From Candidatus Trichofilum aggregatum (lineage in GTDB: Bacteria; Chloroflexota; Anaerolineae; Promineifilales; Promineifilaceae), in assembly GCA_016716885.1 (NCBI GenBank), contig JADJUV010000178.1:1-53322 (forward strand): DNA of 53,322 bases, read 5' to 3'. This document shows positions 27,888-38,011 of the stretch, piece by piece. A program made the position numbers and the translations under genes. Under the pieces are notes generated by a model, which ran no database searches, was not told the origin of the DNA, and worked only from the letters and a program-made list of their open reading frames with translations. Position 1 is the first letter of the stretch; the number at the start of each line of letters is the position of its first letter.

Positions 27888-30800
27888 CTAAGCCCCCAGA
27901 CTGTCTTGCACCGTTTTACGACCATACAAAGAAGTATCATAGGCATTTAGCTTGGTCTCCATAGGTTCAGGGGCCGCACGGCCGCATTCGCAACCTCCGG
28001 GTCCCGGACGCGGCCGCGAGCAAAGTTCCATCCGGTGAAAAAGCCACAGCCCCGCCCCAGGGCAATATCTGAATGGTGCTGACTTCGGCCAGGTGGATAA
28101 TTTCAACCTCACCGTTGTAGGTGCTGGCGGCCAGGAGTTGCCCATCCGGGGCATAGGCCATTGAGGCCACCCCTTCATTGACGGCGAAGGAACCACTGGC
28201 GGCATTGGCGGCATCGTCGGTGGTTTCCAGGTAATAGAACCAGATTGTGCCGTCATCATCTCCGGCGGCCAGATACGCCCCATCAGAGGCCAGGGCATTG
28301 ATGCTGATGGGAGCGTCCTGGTAGGTTGTGAGCAAACGAAATTCTTCACCGTCAAATTGCCACACGTTGACCAGCCCATCTTCTCCCCTGGAAGCCAGCA
28401 AGGTGATATCTGCGGGGGGAAAAAGGTAAGGCGCGAACATTGCCCGTGTATGACCGGCCAACGTTTGCTGAATTGCCCGGTCTGGCGGTTGATGATGAAG
28501 ATACCGCCTTCAGAGAGCGCGGCCGCGATCCAGCCATTATCCGCAAGGAGACGGCCACATCCAAGATGTAAGGCAAAATCACCCTCATTTTCGGTGGCAA
28601 AACGGAGTTGCCCACATCTCCCAGCCACAGCTGGGTCGCACTGAGAAAGAACCGACCACCAGATCCCCATCTGGGGTGTACATCACCCCGAGGATTCCTT
28701 GGGGTGGGTTAGTGAGGGCAAGCGTAAGAGCCAGACTGGTCTCCCATACATACAAACGCCATTGCTACTGGTGATAGCCATCGTTTCGCCATCCGGAGCG
28801 AAAGCGACATCAAAGAGGTCGCCCATGTGAGGACCCAGGAAATCAATGGGTTCGGGCGTATCTCCGTCTATCCGCCAGCGGGCGACATAGTTTTCCGAAC
28901 CTACTAACAGGGTTGTTCCATCGGGCGAAAAAGCCAGATGAATGGCACTGCCGCCAATGCTGGGCAAGATATAACACGGTTCCGTTTCTCCCGCCCACCA
29001 GAGATAAACGGTGTTCCAGATACCAGTTGCCATGAGGCCATCGGGGGTGGCGGCGATAAAGCCGGTGGTGGGAATGGTTTCGGCGATGAATTGGGTCGGC
29101 TCGGCGGGGAAGGCCCCGTCTGTGGCTTCCCAGAAGAAAATGCCAGACTGGGACGCGGCCGCGACGAGAGGTCGTATCCTTCAAATAAATCACTTCTTCA
29201 AAGGATAGTCTCCGCTCGGGTAAGGTCTGGCTGATGGAGCCGGTTTCAACGTCCCAAATGGTGATTGTGTCCTGACTGGTGGCCGTGATTTGGGTACTGT
29301 CGGGGGAAAAGGTCAGTCCGTTCATCCGGTTTTCGCCCCGCTGAACTCGCGCAACAAGATACCATCGGCTGACCATAGCTGGATCGCGTTATCGGAATGG
29401 ACGCTGCCAAATATTGCCCGTCCGGGCTGTAGGTCAGCAGGTAGCCGGTGTATGGTTGTTATCTATCAGGGTGAGTCGGTTGCATTGGCAGCCACCTACC
29501 ATACATGAGATGTCCCTTCATCGGCGACAGCCAATGTTTGCCCTTCAGGGTGGAAAGCAACTTTGGTATCTTGGGCCTCTTGGTACTCAGACCAGGGACG
29601 AGGTCGCTGGCTTGATAAAGGTAGATGCCTTCCTCCGCGGCCGCGGCAATCCATTGCCCATCCGCCGAATAATCTATATCCTGAATGTGTCCCCGGCCAT
29701 ATTGGGCCAGGGGATCAGGTCAGGGCCGTTTTCGGGCAGGATGGGGAGACGTTCAGCGGTAAGGGGAAGCCACTGGCGGTTAAAGGGAAGGCCGACGCAC
29801 ATCAGGTCCAGACGGGGAAGGCGCCTGGGGAATTTCGGGGTGGGTTCAAGGGGGGGTTCGTCGCTGACAGATTCGTCCTTCATCATTGCCGCTGTCATCG
29901 GTGGGTTGCTGTTTTGCTACTGCCGTCATTCTCTGTATTGTCGTTTCGTTATTACCGGAATTGTTCGCGGCCGCGTTGTCCTCATTGCCCCCATTTTGGT
30001 TGTTCAGCAACAGGGCCCCTCACGATGAGACACCGGCACGACGGTAACCCCATTCCGCCCAACCCAAGACCCACAGCGGCAGTTTGCGCGGCGCGGCCGC
30101 GGGTTGGCTGACGGGTGGCCCGGTGACTGTTTTTTGTGGAGCCATTACCTGGGTGGGATCAATGGGGGTGGGGCTGATGGGGGCCGGAGTAGGTTGCGGC
30201 CGCGAGGTCATCAGCGTGCGGGGGGGTTCGGCCAGGGGGTTTGGTGGAAAGTCGGGGGGGGTGGGGGGCAGGCAACCCCACCAGATAGCCACATCCGTCG
30301 CCAGAGATGTAGCGGTCGGGTAACGGTCCTCGCGCCGTTTGGCCATGGCCTTGTTGATGATGCGCTGGGATTCTTCGGGGGCAAATCGGCCAGCCGCCCC
30401 GGATGTCGGGGATAGGTTCGTTGCCATGTCGCATCATCAGCCCCATCGGGGTGGTGGCCTCGTAGGGGCGTTTGCCACTGAGCATCTCAAAGAGAATTAC
30501 CCCCAGCGCGTACACATCACTGCGCCCATCCAGCTCCGTTTTGCCTTCGATCTGTTCGGGACTCATGTAGGCGGGTGTGCCCAGGCTGTATTGGCTGACG
30601 GTGGCAATGGTACTTTCTGTCAGTTTAACGATGCCAAAATCGGCCAGGTAGGGTTCGCCCCATTGGTCAAAGAGGATGTTGCTGGGTTTGAGGTCACGGT
30701 GAATGGCTCCCCGGCTATGGGCGGCGTCCAGGGCGGGAGCTACCCGGTTGAGGATGCGGCCAATTTCGGTTACCAGGGCAGTGGGCCAGCTTCTAAACGG

Positions 30801-31091
30801 TCGGTTAATGTCCCTCCGGCCATGAGGCGCATGACCAGATACGGCTGATCCCCTTCTTCGCCGTAATCCAGCACCGGGACGATGGCCGGGTGATCCAGGG
30901 CGGCGACGATTTTGGCTTCACGGGCAAAGCGGCCGCGAAACGACGAATCGTGGGTAAATTGACGGGGCAGGAGTTTGACCGCCACTTCCCGGTGAACCTT
31001 GTGGGTCGAAGGCCCGGTACACTGTGGCCATACCACCGCGCCCTAACTCCTCAATAATTTCATACCGGCCAATGGTTCCCTGGGTGGTCAT
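27888..31091 (-). pseudogene. Membrane Ser/Thr kinase with WD40-like ectodomain, frameshifted
   Basis: ATG 31091 opens a Hanks-type kinase: GRYEIIEELGRGGMATVYRA (P-loop), EVAVKLLP (Lys), AIVPVLDYG, YLVMRLMAGGTLTDRLE, catalytic HRDLKPSNILFDQ-type (from about 30700), and MSPEQIEGKTELDGRSDVYA with LGVILFEMLSGKRPYEATTP. A Pro-rich linker and a hydrophobic stretch (near 30010-30080) follow. The large C-terminal part is a WD40-like propeller with SPDG/APDG blades (GLTFSPDSTQITATSQDTIT, IHLAFSPDGTTLLVGSENYV, DVAFAPDGETMAITSSNGV, SMAYAPDGQLLAASTYNGEV, VAFSPDGTLLAAASG). It is the last of four tandem kinases. Many frame changes are present. Confidence 0.75.
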
Positions 31092-31189
31092 AATTATCCG
31101 CTTACTGGAGTCATGTTTTTGCAGGGACCTGGAGATTAAGAGAGTGAGATTGCCAGAGGTCGGACTAATTTCGCCAAAGTCGAACTGAG
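31092..31189. other. Short spacer between tandem kinases
   Basis: It has a GGAGATTAAGAGAGTGAGATT word like those at 5763 and 40868. Nothing else seen. Confidence 0.4.
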
Positions 31190-33433
31190 TTATTGATTGT
31201 TATCCAGTCGGTTTTGGTAGAGCGTACAGGCGGCCGGGACGGAGAGGGCGGGGGGGCGTTGTTCTTCTAAGACGGCCCAGAGCAGACCATTCGAAAACGT
31301 CCCAGTAGTTGGTGAAGGCAGGTTGTTCCAGGCGTGAGCGGCGGACGCGATCACTAGATTCGCTTGCCTCACATCAGGCAAACTGACCTCCCTAATTCAC
31401 CGGCATGGTATGAGCCACATTCATAAAATCTCTTGGGCTTCCCATTGGTCATAAACAAGGCCACATCAACCGCCGTATTGGGGTATCGGGTGTTCGGGTT
31501 AATGTAAATCCCATCCGGGCCATTGAGCGGTTGAAAGCGAAGCCTGACGGAACCGGGTAAACGGGCAGATCGTCGCCCAAAACATCACCATAATCAGACC
31601 ACATCCAACTCCCATCTATGATCATATGGAATTCACCCTGGCGGAATGATGCCTGGGCGTCAGAGGTATCAGGGGCGATGAAGGCTCCAGCCTCTCGTAG
31701 GTCAGCAGATAACGCAACGCGGCTACCATGGCGGCAGGACCACTGGGGCAGGCTTTTTCACCGCTACTGATTTCAGCCCCAAACGCGGGGAAAAAGCCAT
31801 ACAGATGATAGGCCTTTTGCCAGAGGGCGAGAGATTGACCATTTTCGACAAATTGGCGCAACTCTTCCAAACTTTGGGGCTGTGTGCCCATAAGGGCATT
31901 ATTGGCATACAGGACGGCTATTTTAGAACTCAGCGGCAAACCCATTTGTCGCTCGTCTACTTGTAGGCTCTGCAAGGCCGTGATTTCCAGATTGCTGGCG
32001 CGGTTGCCCACCCAGTCGGTCATATCCAGGGCGGCCTCTTCTGGGCTAACGAGGAAGTCAGACGGGTAAATGAGCAAGTCAGGGCCACCTGGTTGGGTTA
32101 CGGCCTCCCGCCAACGGCCACTTAATTCATCCAGGGGAATGGCCTCGGCGACGAGAGTGATATTGGGAAACGCTCTGGCGTGTTTCCATATCACCTGCAA
32201 AAAGCTTCTTGGCGGCACTTTCCGGGAAAATCAGGATACCAGAGGGTCGGTAAGCGCGGTGTTTGGTCCATCGGCTGGTGGGGCCCGGCGACCTCATCAT
32301 GACATTCCGGGTACATCATCTACGGGCGAATTATCCAGTTTGGGGCCAGATAGCCGTGCCCAGGGGGGATGTCTCTTCGTCGGGGCGGTTGTTGATGAGA
32401 AGTGACCAGGCGAGGAGGCCAACAGAGGAGTACCCGAGCGCCCGCCAATGAGGGCCGGGAGGGAGTTTGCGGCCGCGAGCGGGCAGGGGTTGTCTCAACC
32501 GAAGCTGGTGGTGGTGGTTGGGTAGCCGGGCGGGGGCGGGGTGGGGATCATCACCTCGGTGGGGCCGGTGGCGGGCGGTGGGGGGCCGCAGGCAAGGGTG
32601 AGGGGAGATTGGGGATGGCTGAACCGGTGTTAATAGCGAGAGGTCTTGTGGTCAACGCGGCCGCGTTGCCATAACGCTGCTGCGGACTCTTCGCCATCGC
32701 CCGGTTAATCACCGTCTGGCAGACCGGGGAAGCTGGGGTCGCCAACGTCGGCATTGGGTCTATCACATGTTTGATCGCCAGAGCCATCGGCGTGGTGGCT
32801 TCATAAGGCCGTTTGCCAGTCAGCATTTCAAAGAGAATAACCCCAGGGCATACACATCACTGCGCCCATCCAAATCCTGTCCCTGCACCTGTTCAGGACT
32901 CATGTAGGCGGTGTGCCCACCGTCGCCCCCGTACCAGTCAACGCTTTGGTGGCATCCCCTTCCCAGGCCCATTTGGCAATGCCAAAATCAGCCAGATAAG
33001 GTTCGTCGTACTGGTCAAACAAAATATTGGCCGGTTTCAGGTCACGGTGGATGATGCCATGCCGATGGGCGGCATCCAGGGCGGGAGCCAGACGGCTAAA
33101 AATGCGGGTGATTTCGGCCAAAGAGAGGGTTGTCTTTTCTAACCGGTCAGCCAGAGAGCCGCCGGTCATCAGGCGCATCACCAGATACGGCTGTCCATCA
33201 GCCTCGCCAAAATCATAGACCCGGCACAATGGCCGGGTGTTCAAGGAGGCGATAGCTTGGGCTGCTCGTTCAAAACGGGTGCGGAAGGCCGGGTCTCTCC
33301 GGAAAGTACCGGAAGTAGGATTTTGGGCGCGAACCTCCACGGCGGAAGCGCAGATCATAGGCCCGGGAGGACGGCGGCCATGCCTATCACCTATCGCTTC
33401 AATAATTTCGTAACGATCAAATTGTTGGTTCAT
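31190..33433 (-). pseudogene. Membrane Ser/Thr kinase fused to an extracellular solute-binding-protein domain, frameshifted
   Basis: From ATG 33433 the kinase shows MNQQFDRYEIIEAIG, a damaged glycine-loop region, AFRTRFER, QPYLVMRLMTGGSLADRLEK, AALDAAHRHGIIHRDLKPAN-type catalytic loop, YLADFGIAKW, then after a frame change MLTGKRPYEATTPMALAIKH. A Pro-rich linker and membrane region (about 32400-32650) lead to a solute-binding domain of the sugar-binding (family 1) type. Pieces are LVAEAIPLDELSGRWREA, GGPDLLIYPSDFLV, QMGLPLSSKIAVLYANN, LEELRQFVENGQSLALW, GFFPAFGAEI, MIIDGSWMWSDYG and GPDGIYINPNT. The last two motifs are typical of SBP C-lobes. The arrangement suggests a kinase that senses a solute directly. 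Confidence 0.7.
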
Positions 33434-33581
33434 TGTTTAGGTTAGGGACGCCAATCCTTGTCGTAAGAGAAAAGCCTGAACAGTAGCTGGTTGAACATGA
33501 ATGTATACCAGGTGGGGATAATGGACAGAAGCTACACAATCCCCTAAAAAACCAGAAACCGGAAAAGAGGATACCGGAAAA

Positions 33582-35468
33582 TCAGCTACCAGCGGGAACA
33601 GCACAACGAATACCGAAGGAGTCGTTACGAAGATTAGGGCTGGCCTGATAGCGGTAGGCAACGAGCAGGGCAATTGAACTGGCGTGCCAGCTACCACCGC
33701 GAAGAACTTTGGTATCACCATCCGTGGGACCCATTGGGTTGGTACTTGTCACTGCGGGATAACTACTATACCAATCCGCCACCCATTCCCACACATTGCC
33801 AGCCATATCGGTCGTGCCACCGCCATCCCCTGCGGGGAAAAACTGACCAACATAGTATAGCCATCATTGAGCAGATTGGGCCAGATTGCATGTAGGTGTT
33901 TCATTGCCCCCAGGATACAAACGGGTAGCACTTCCTCGCGCCGCATATTCCCATTGTGCTTCAGTGGCAACTGTCCACGGCCCATACACAACAAGCATGA
34001 GCGTCATTCCACGAAACACCCACTACCGGATAATTAGCCCCATTGAAATTTTCATCATGGGCATAACTAGATTCTATACAATCCCCATCAGCCACACAAT
34101 TTTCCATACATAGCATTGGTTGTTTGGTACGGTCTATCCAAAGCTACTCAGTATCACCTCATGCTGGGGGAATTTATCACTGTAAACATCAGGGTTCTGG
34201 ACTGGATCAATGCCCATCAGGAATGTGTCACCGGGTACAAAAACCATTACCATGTTGTCGGCCCGACGGGTCCAACGATCACCCAACTGAGCATTTTGTG
34301 GTGGGACAAGTGGGATCAGGGTGGGTGTAGATATGCTGGTAGCGGATGGAGATGTTTCAGAGGCACTAAGGCTTATTGCTGTAGGTTCGTCAGTCTCAGG
34401 TTTTGTCAGGTTGAGGGCTGTAATGGTCATGTAAATAATGAAGATTACACCGATAAGGCTACCTATACCGAATAACCAGGTGAGTCGTTTGCGGCCGCGT
34501 CCTGGCTTCGTTATCGGTGGGGATTGTAGCATAGGTGACCTCTGGTGTGGTAGCAATCTTCGCGTCTTCGGGCTGATGTCGAGGACACAACGGTACTGCA
34601 CAAACAACGGCTTCATCACTTCCGTTGCCGGATATTCTGCATGCAGAGAATGTGTCGGTAGAGGCGGGTGACTGGCAAGACCTGACGTCTGCGGCAAGCC
34701 GATGCGGTGGAGTACCTATGTTCAGGGGACTTTGCCAGAGCTTTATTCCGACAGCCTGATACTCAACAGGCAAATCGGACCCTGCTAATAGGGGCACTGG
34801 TTCTACGCATGCTTAAAGCCAGAGCCGGGGTGTTTGTGGCTTAAGGCCGTTTGCCTGCCAGCATTTCAAACAAAACAACCCCTAATGAATCATCACTACG
34901 CCCATCCAGCGTGCCCCTTGCACCTGCTCGGGACTCATATAGGCCGGTGTCCCCATTGTACTCCCAGTAACGGTCAAAGCTTGGGTAATATTCCTGTCAG
35001 CTAGTTTGACAATCCCAAAATCAGCGAGATGAGGATCGTTATACTGATCAAACAAAATATTGGCCGGTTTGAGATCGCGGTGAATAATGCCGTGCTTATA
35101 TGCAGCATCAAGAGCAGGGGCTAAACGTTGCAGGATGCGAACAATTTCATCCAGAGCCAGTGGGCCACATTCCAATCGATCTGCCAATGATCCACCAGTC
35201 ATCAGTCGCACAACCAGGTAGGGGCGACCATTGGCTTCCCAAAATCATAAACTGGAACAATCGCCGAATGTTCTAACGATGCAACGACTTGAGCTTCTCT
35301 TTCAAAGCGTTCACGGAAACCCGGCTCTTCTAAAAGAATGGCTGGTAGTGCCTTAAGAGCTACTTCTCGCTTGAAACGGGGATCATAGGCCCGGTAGACC
35401 GTAGCCATCCCCCCTTGCCCTAACTCGGAAACAATCAAATATCGGTCAAATTGGCTTTGTTGTGTCAC
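33582..35468 (-). pseudogene. Membrane Ser/Thr kinase fused to an FGE/SUMF1-type domain, frameshifted
   Basis: A GTG start at 35468 has AGGAGG six bases upstream. The kinase carries FDRYLIVSELGQGGMATVYR, REVALKALP, MRLMTGGSLADRLE, AAYKHGIIHRDLKPANIL, LADFGIVKLAD and GTPAYMSPEQVQG. Around 34860-34900 a few codons of the DVYALG stretch seem lost, and later ALAADVRS remains. A single membrane span lies near 34440-34490 (LFGIGSLIGVIFIIYMTITA). The ectodomain is formylglycine-generating-enzyme-like: MVFVPGDTFLMG, DKFPQHEVIL, ANYPVVGVSWNDAHAYCVW, ATEAQWEYAARG, and C-terminal MAGNVWEWVADWYS, VLRGGSWH, FGIRCA. Such domains also serve as binding modules outside sulfatase maturation. Confidence 0.75.
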
Positions 35469-35729
35469 ACCACACCTCCTAGCAGAAGGGGGTCATGTGT
35501 TAGTTTGTAACCGTTCAGCCTTCCGAAGGTTTATTCCACTGGTCAACACCTTTCCCGAAACCTTCGGAAGGTTTTCTCACCAGAGGGACTGAACGCTTAC
35601 GTTAGTTTATAGGGAATTGAAAAGTATGGGACACATGGTGCATCTTATGGGCATTGTACACCAAATTGAGGGCGCATCACGCGCCAAGTTTTACAAAATT
35701 GAGGAGAATAAGGAAGGAGCTAGATTGGT
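35469..35729. repeat. Spacer with CCTTCCGAAGGTTT inverted arms
   Basis: CCTTCCGAAGGTTT at 35519-35532 and AAACCTTCGGAAGG at 35558-35571 are perfect 14-bp inverted arms followed by TTTT. It is a possible terminator for the S1C-kinase gene region or another palindromic repeat. No gene seen. Confidence 0.6.
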
Positions 35730-37855
35730 TCAATTGCGGATCACCTGCAACCCACTGCCATTGAGTTGCCCACTCAAAACCTCACCCGTATCGTAGCGGA
35801 ATACCTCAATGCACCAGGACATCGCTGGTAGCGCGGCCGCGCAGGATGTTGCAGCAACCAGACATCGTGCCGTCCGTGGCCAGGATAAGCCCTTCAAGCA
35901 TGGTAATGACATCACCTGCCTTGACACCGCCTGACCGGCGGGTGAACCGGACATCACCCCAGTCACCCAAATACCGGTTAACCCTTGACCATTACTTACC
36001 GCTGTGCCGTTTATGCCAATAGCGGCCAGGTTTTGCCCCTCGCGCAATTGATCCAGAATGGAAATGGCATCATTGGCGGCGATGGCAAAATATTGGTTGG
36101 TTTGGCTGGCCAGGGCGTAATTGATGCCGACGACCTGCCCGTCACTGTTGACCAACGGGCCACCGGAGTTACCCGGGTTGAGGTTGGCATCATGTTCGAT
36201 CACGCGTGTGACCGAAGCCCAGCCCGTTTCACCGTTGGCATCGGCTTTGGAGACGGTTCCTCGTGTCAGGGTAAATTCAGGATCGCCCAACGGGAAACCA
36301 GCGGCATAAATGTCTAACCCCACATCTATTGGCCCTTTGTACCAGGTGAGATAAGGCAAATCCTGACCGTCTATAGCGATAATGGCCAGGTCGGCGCATT
36401 CGGACGCGCCCAGGATGCGGGCATTACGGGGAGTGGATTCGCCCTGGACATACACTTCCAGAATGGCGGCCCCGACAATGACATGATTATTGGTGACGAT
36501 GATACCGGATGGGTCAATGATGAAGCCAGAACCACCGCCGGTGGCATTGTAGATGGTACCTAATTCGGGATCACGGAAGGTTCCCCGGGCCACAATTTGC
36601 ACGACGGCCTGGGAGACACCGTCTAAATTCTGCACGACACCCACGTCAGACGGAACAGGCTCGGTGTCCGGTGTCGCGGCGCATCCGTGCCCCCATCCTC
36701 TGGCGTTGCAACCCCATCAACCACAGCGGTAGGGGTGGGGGTGGCCTCATCGTCATCACCCGGGAGCATCAATACGGCGGCTAAAACGATGAGTCCCAGG
36801 CAGAGGAATATCGCCACCACCCCACCCCCACCAAATAACCACAGAGGTAGGCTGCGGCCGCGGGCCGGGGCTGTTGCGGCCGCAGCCGGGGCGGGTTTTG
36901 CCGGGGGTGGGGCAACGGGTTTAGGCACAGGTTGGCTGATGGGGGCAGAGGGCGCGGCCGCGCCCGTGGCCGCAAACGTAGGCATCATCACTTCGGTGGC
37001 GGGGTGGGGTTCCGCGGCCGCGACTGGTATCGTTTGACTCGGCGTACCCACCAAACCAAAGACATCCGTTGCTAAAGCCGAAGCTGAGGCATACCGATGA
37101 TCGGGTGCTTTAGCCAACGCCTTGTTAATAATTGTCTGGCATTCCGGGGGCAAATCCGCTTTGGGCAGGGGCGGAATGGGATCCATCACATGTTTCAGGG
37201 CCACAGCCATCGGCGTGCCCGCTTCATAGGGGCGTTTGCCGGTGAGCATCTCAAATAGAATCACCCCCAAAGCATAGACATCACTACGACCATCTAGATT
37301 GTCTCCCTGCACCTGTTCCGGACTCATGTAAGCCGGTGTGCCCATTGTACTACCCGTCGCGGTGAGGCCTTTGGCCCCATCACCATCGGCCAGTTTGGCA
37401 ATGCCAAAATCGGCCAGGTATGGCTCATTCCACTGATCAAACAGAATATTCCCCGGCTTCAAATCCCGGTGGATAATGCCTTGTTTGTGGGCCGCATCCA
37501 GAGCCGGAGCCAGGCGGCCAAAAATGCGCGCCGCCTCGGTTACAGTTAACGGCCCCTGCGCCAGCCGATCCCCCAACGTACCACCCGTCATCAAGCGCAT
37601 GACCAGATAGGGTTGACCATCTGCTTCGCCGTAATCATAGACGGGCACAATAGCCGGGTGCTCCAGCGAAGCAATGGTTTGGGCCTCACGTTCAAACCGG
37701 ACCCGAAAGGATGGGTCGTGGAGCAAGGCGTGGGGTAGCAGTTTGAGGGCCACCTCACGTTTGAAACGGGGATCGTAGGCGCGAAAGACAGTAGCCATGC
37801 CGCCTTGCCCAATTTGCCCGCTGATTTCGTAATGGTTGATCGTACGTTGAGACAT
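35730..37855 (-). CDS. Membrane Ser/Thr kinase fused to trypsin-like S1C protease and PDZ domain (frameshift near 36640)
   Basis: The kinase (about residues 8-270) is intact. It has INHYEISGQIGQGGMATVFR, REVALKLLPHALL, QPYLVMRLMTGGTLGDRL, AALDAAHKQGIIHRDLKPGN-type loop, YLADFGIAKLADGD, GTPAYMSPEQVQGDNLDGRS and DVYALGVILFEMLTGKRPYE. A Pro/Ala linker (about 290-345) and one membrane span (about 347-372, GVVAIFLCLGLIVLAAVLML) follow. After a frame change near 36640, an HtrA/DegP-like protease begins: IIVTNNHVI (His), ADLAIIAIDG (Asp), LNPGNSGGPLVNSDGQVVGI (Ser). A PDZ region follows, with two further small frame changes near 35870 and 35810. It is the first of four tandem kinases and may couple cleavage outside to signalling inside. 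Confidence 0.85.
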
Positions 37856-37865
37856 AAAAAGTAAC

Positions 37866-38003
37866 GGTTTGTAGTGACCGCTTTAGCGGGCTAGCCGACT
37901 AAAGTCGTCACTACAAACCAATAGACAGCACCTGCAAGCCAAGATTCCCCGTTCGTAGTGACCGCTTTAGCGGGCTGGCCGACTAAAGTCGTCACTACAA
38001 ACC
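37866..38003. repeat. Two tandem copies of the GTAGTGACCGCTTTAGCGGG palindrome
   Basis: Copies at 37866-37919 and 37951-38003 each read GTAGTGACCGCTTTAGCGGG then GCCGACTAAAGTCGTCACTAC. They lie between the aldolase stop and the kinase start. An inverted copy is at 8296-8348. Confidence 0.85.
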
Positions 38004-38011
38004 GAAGAATG

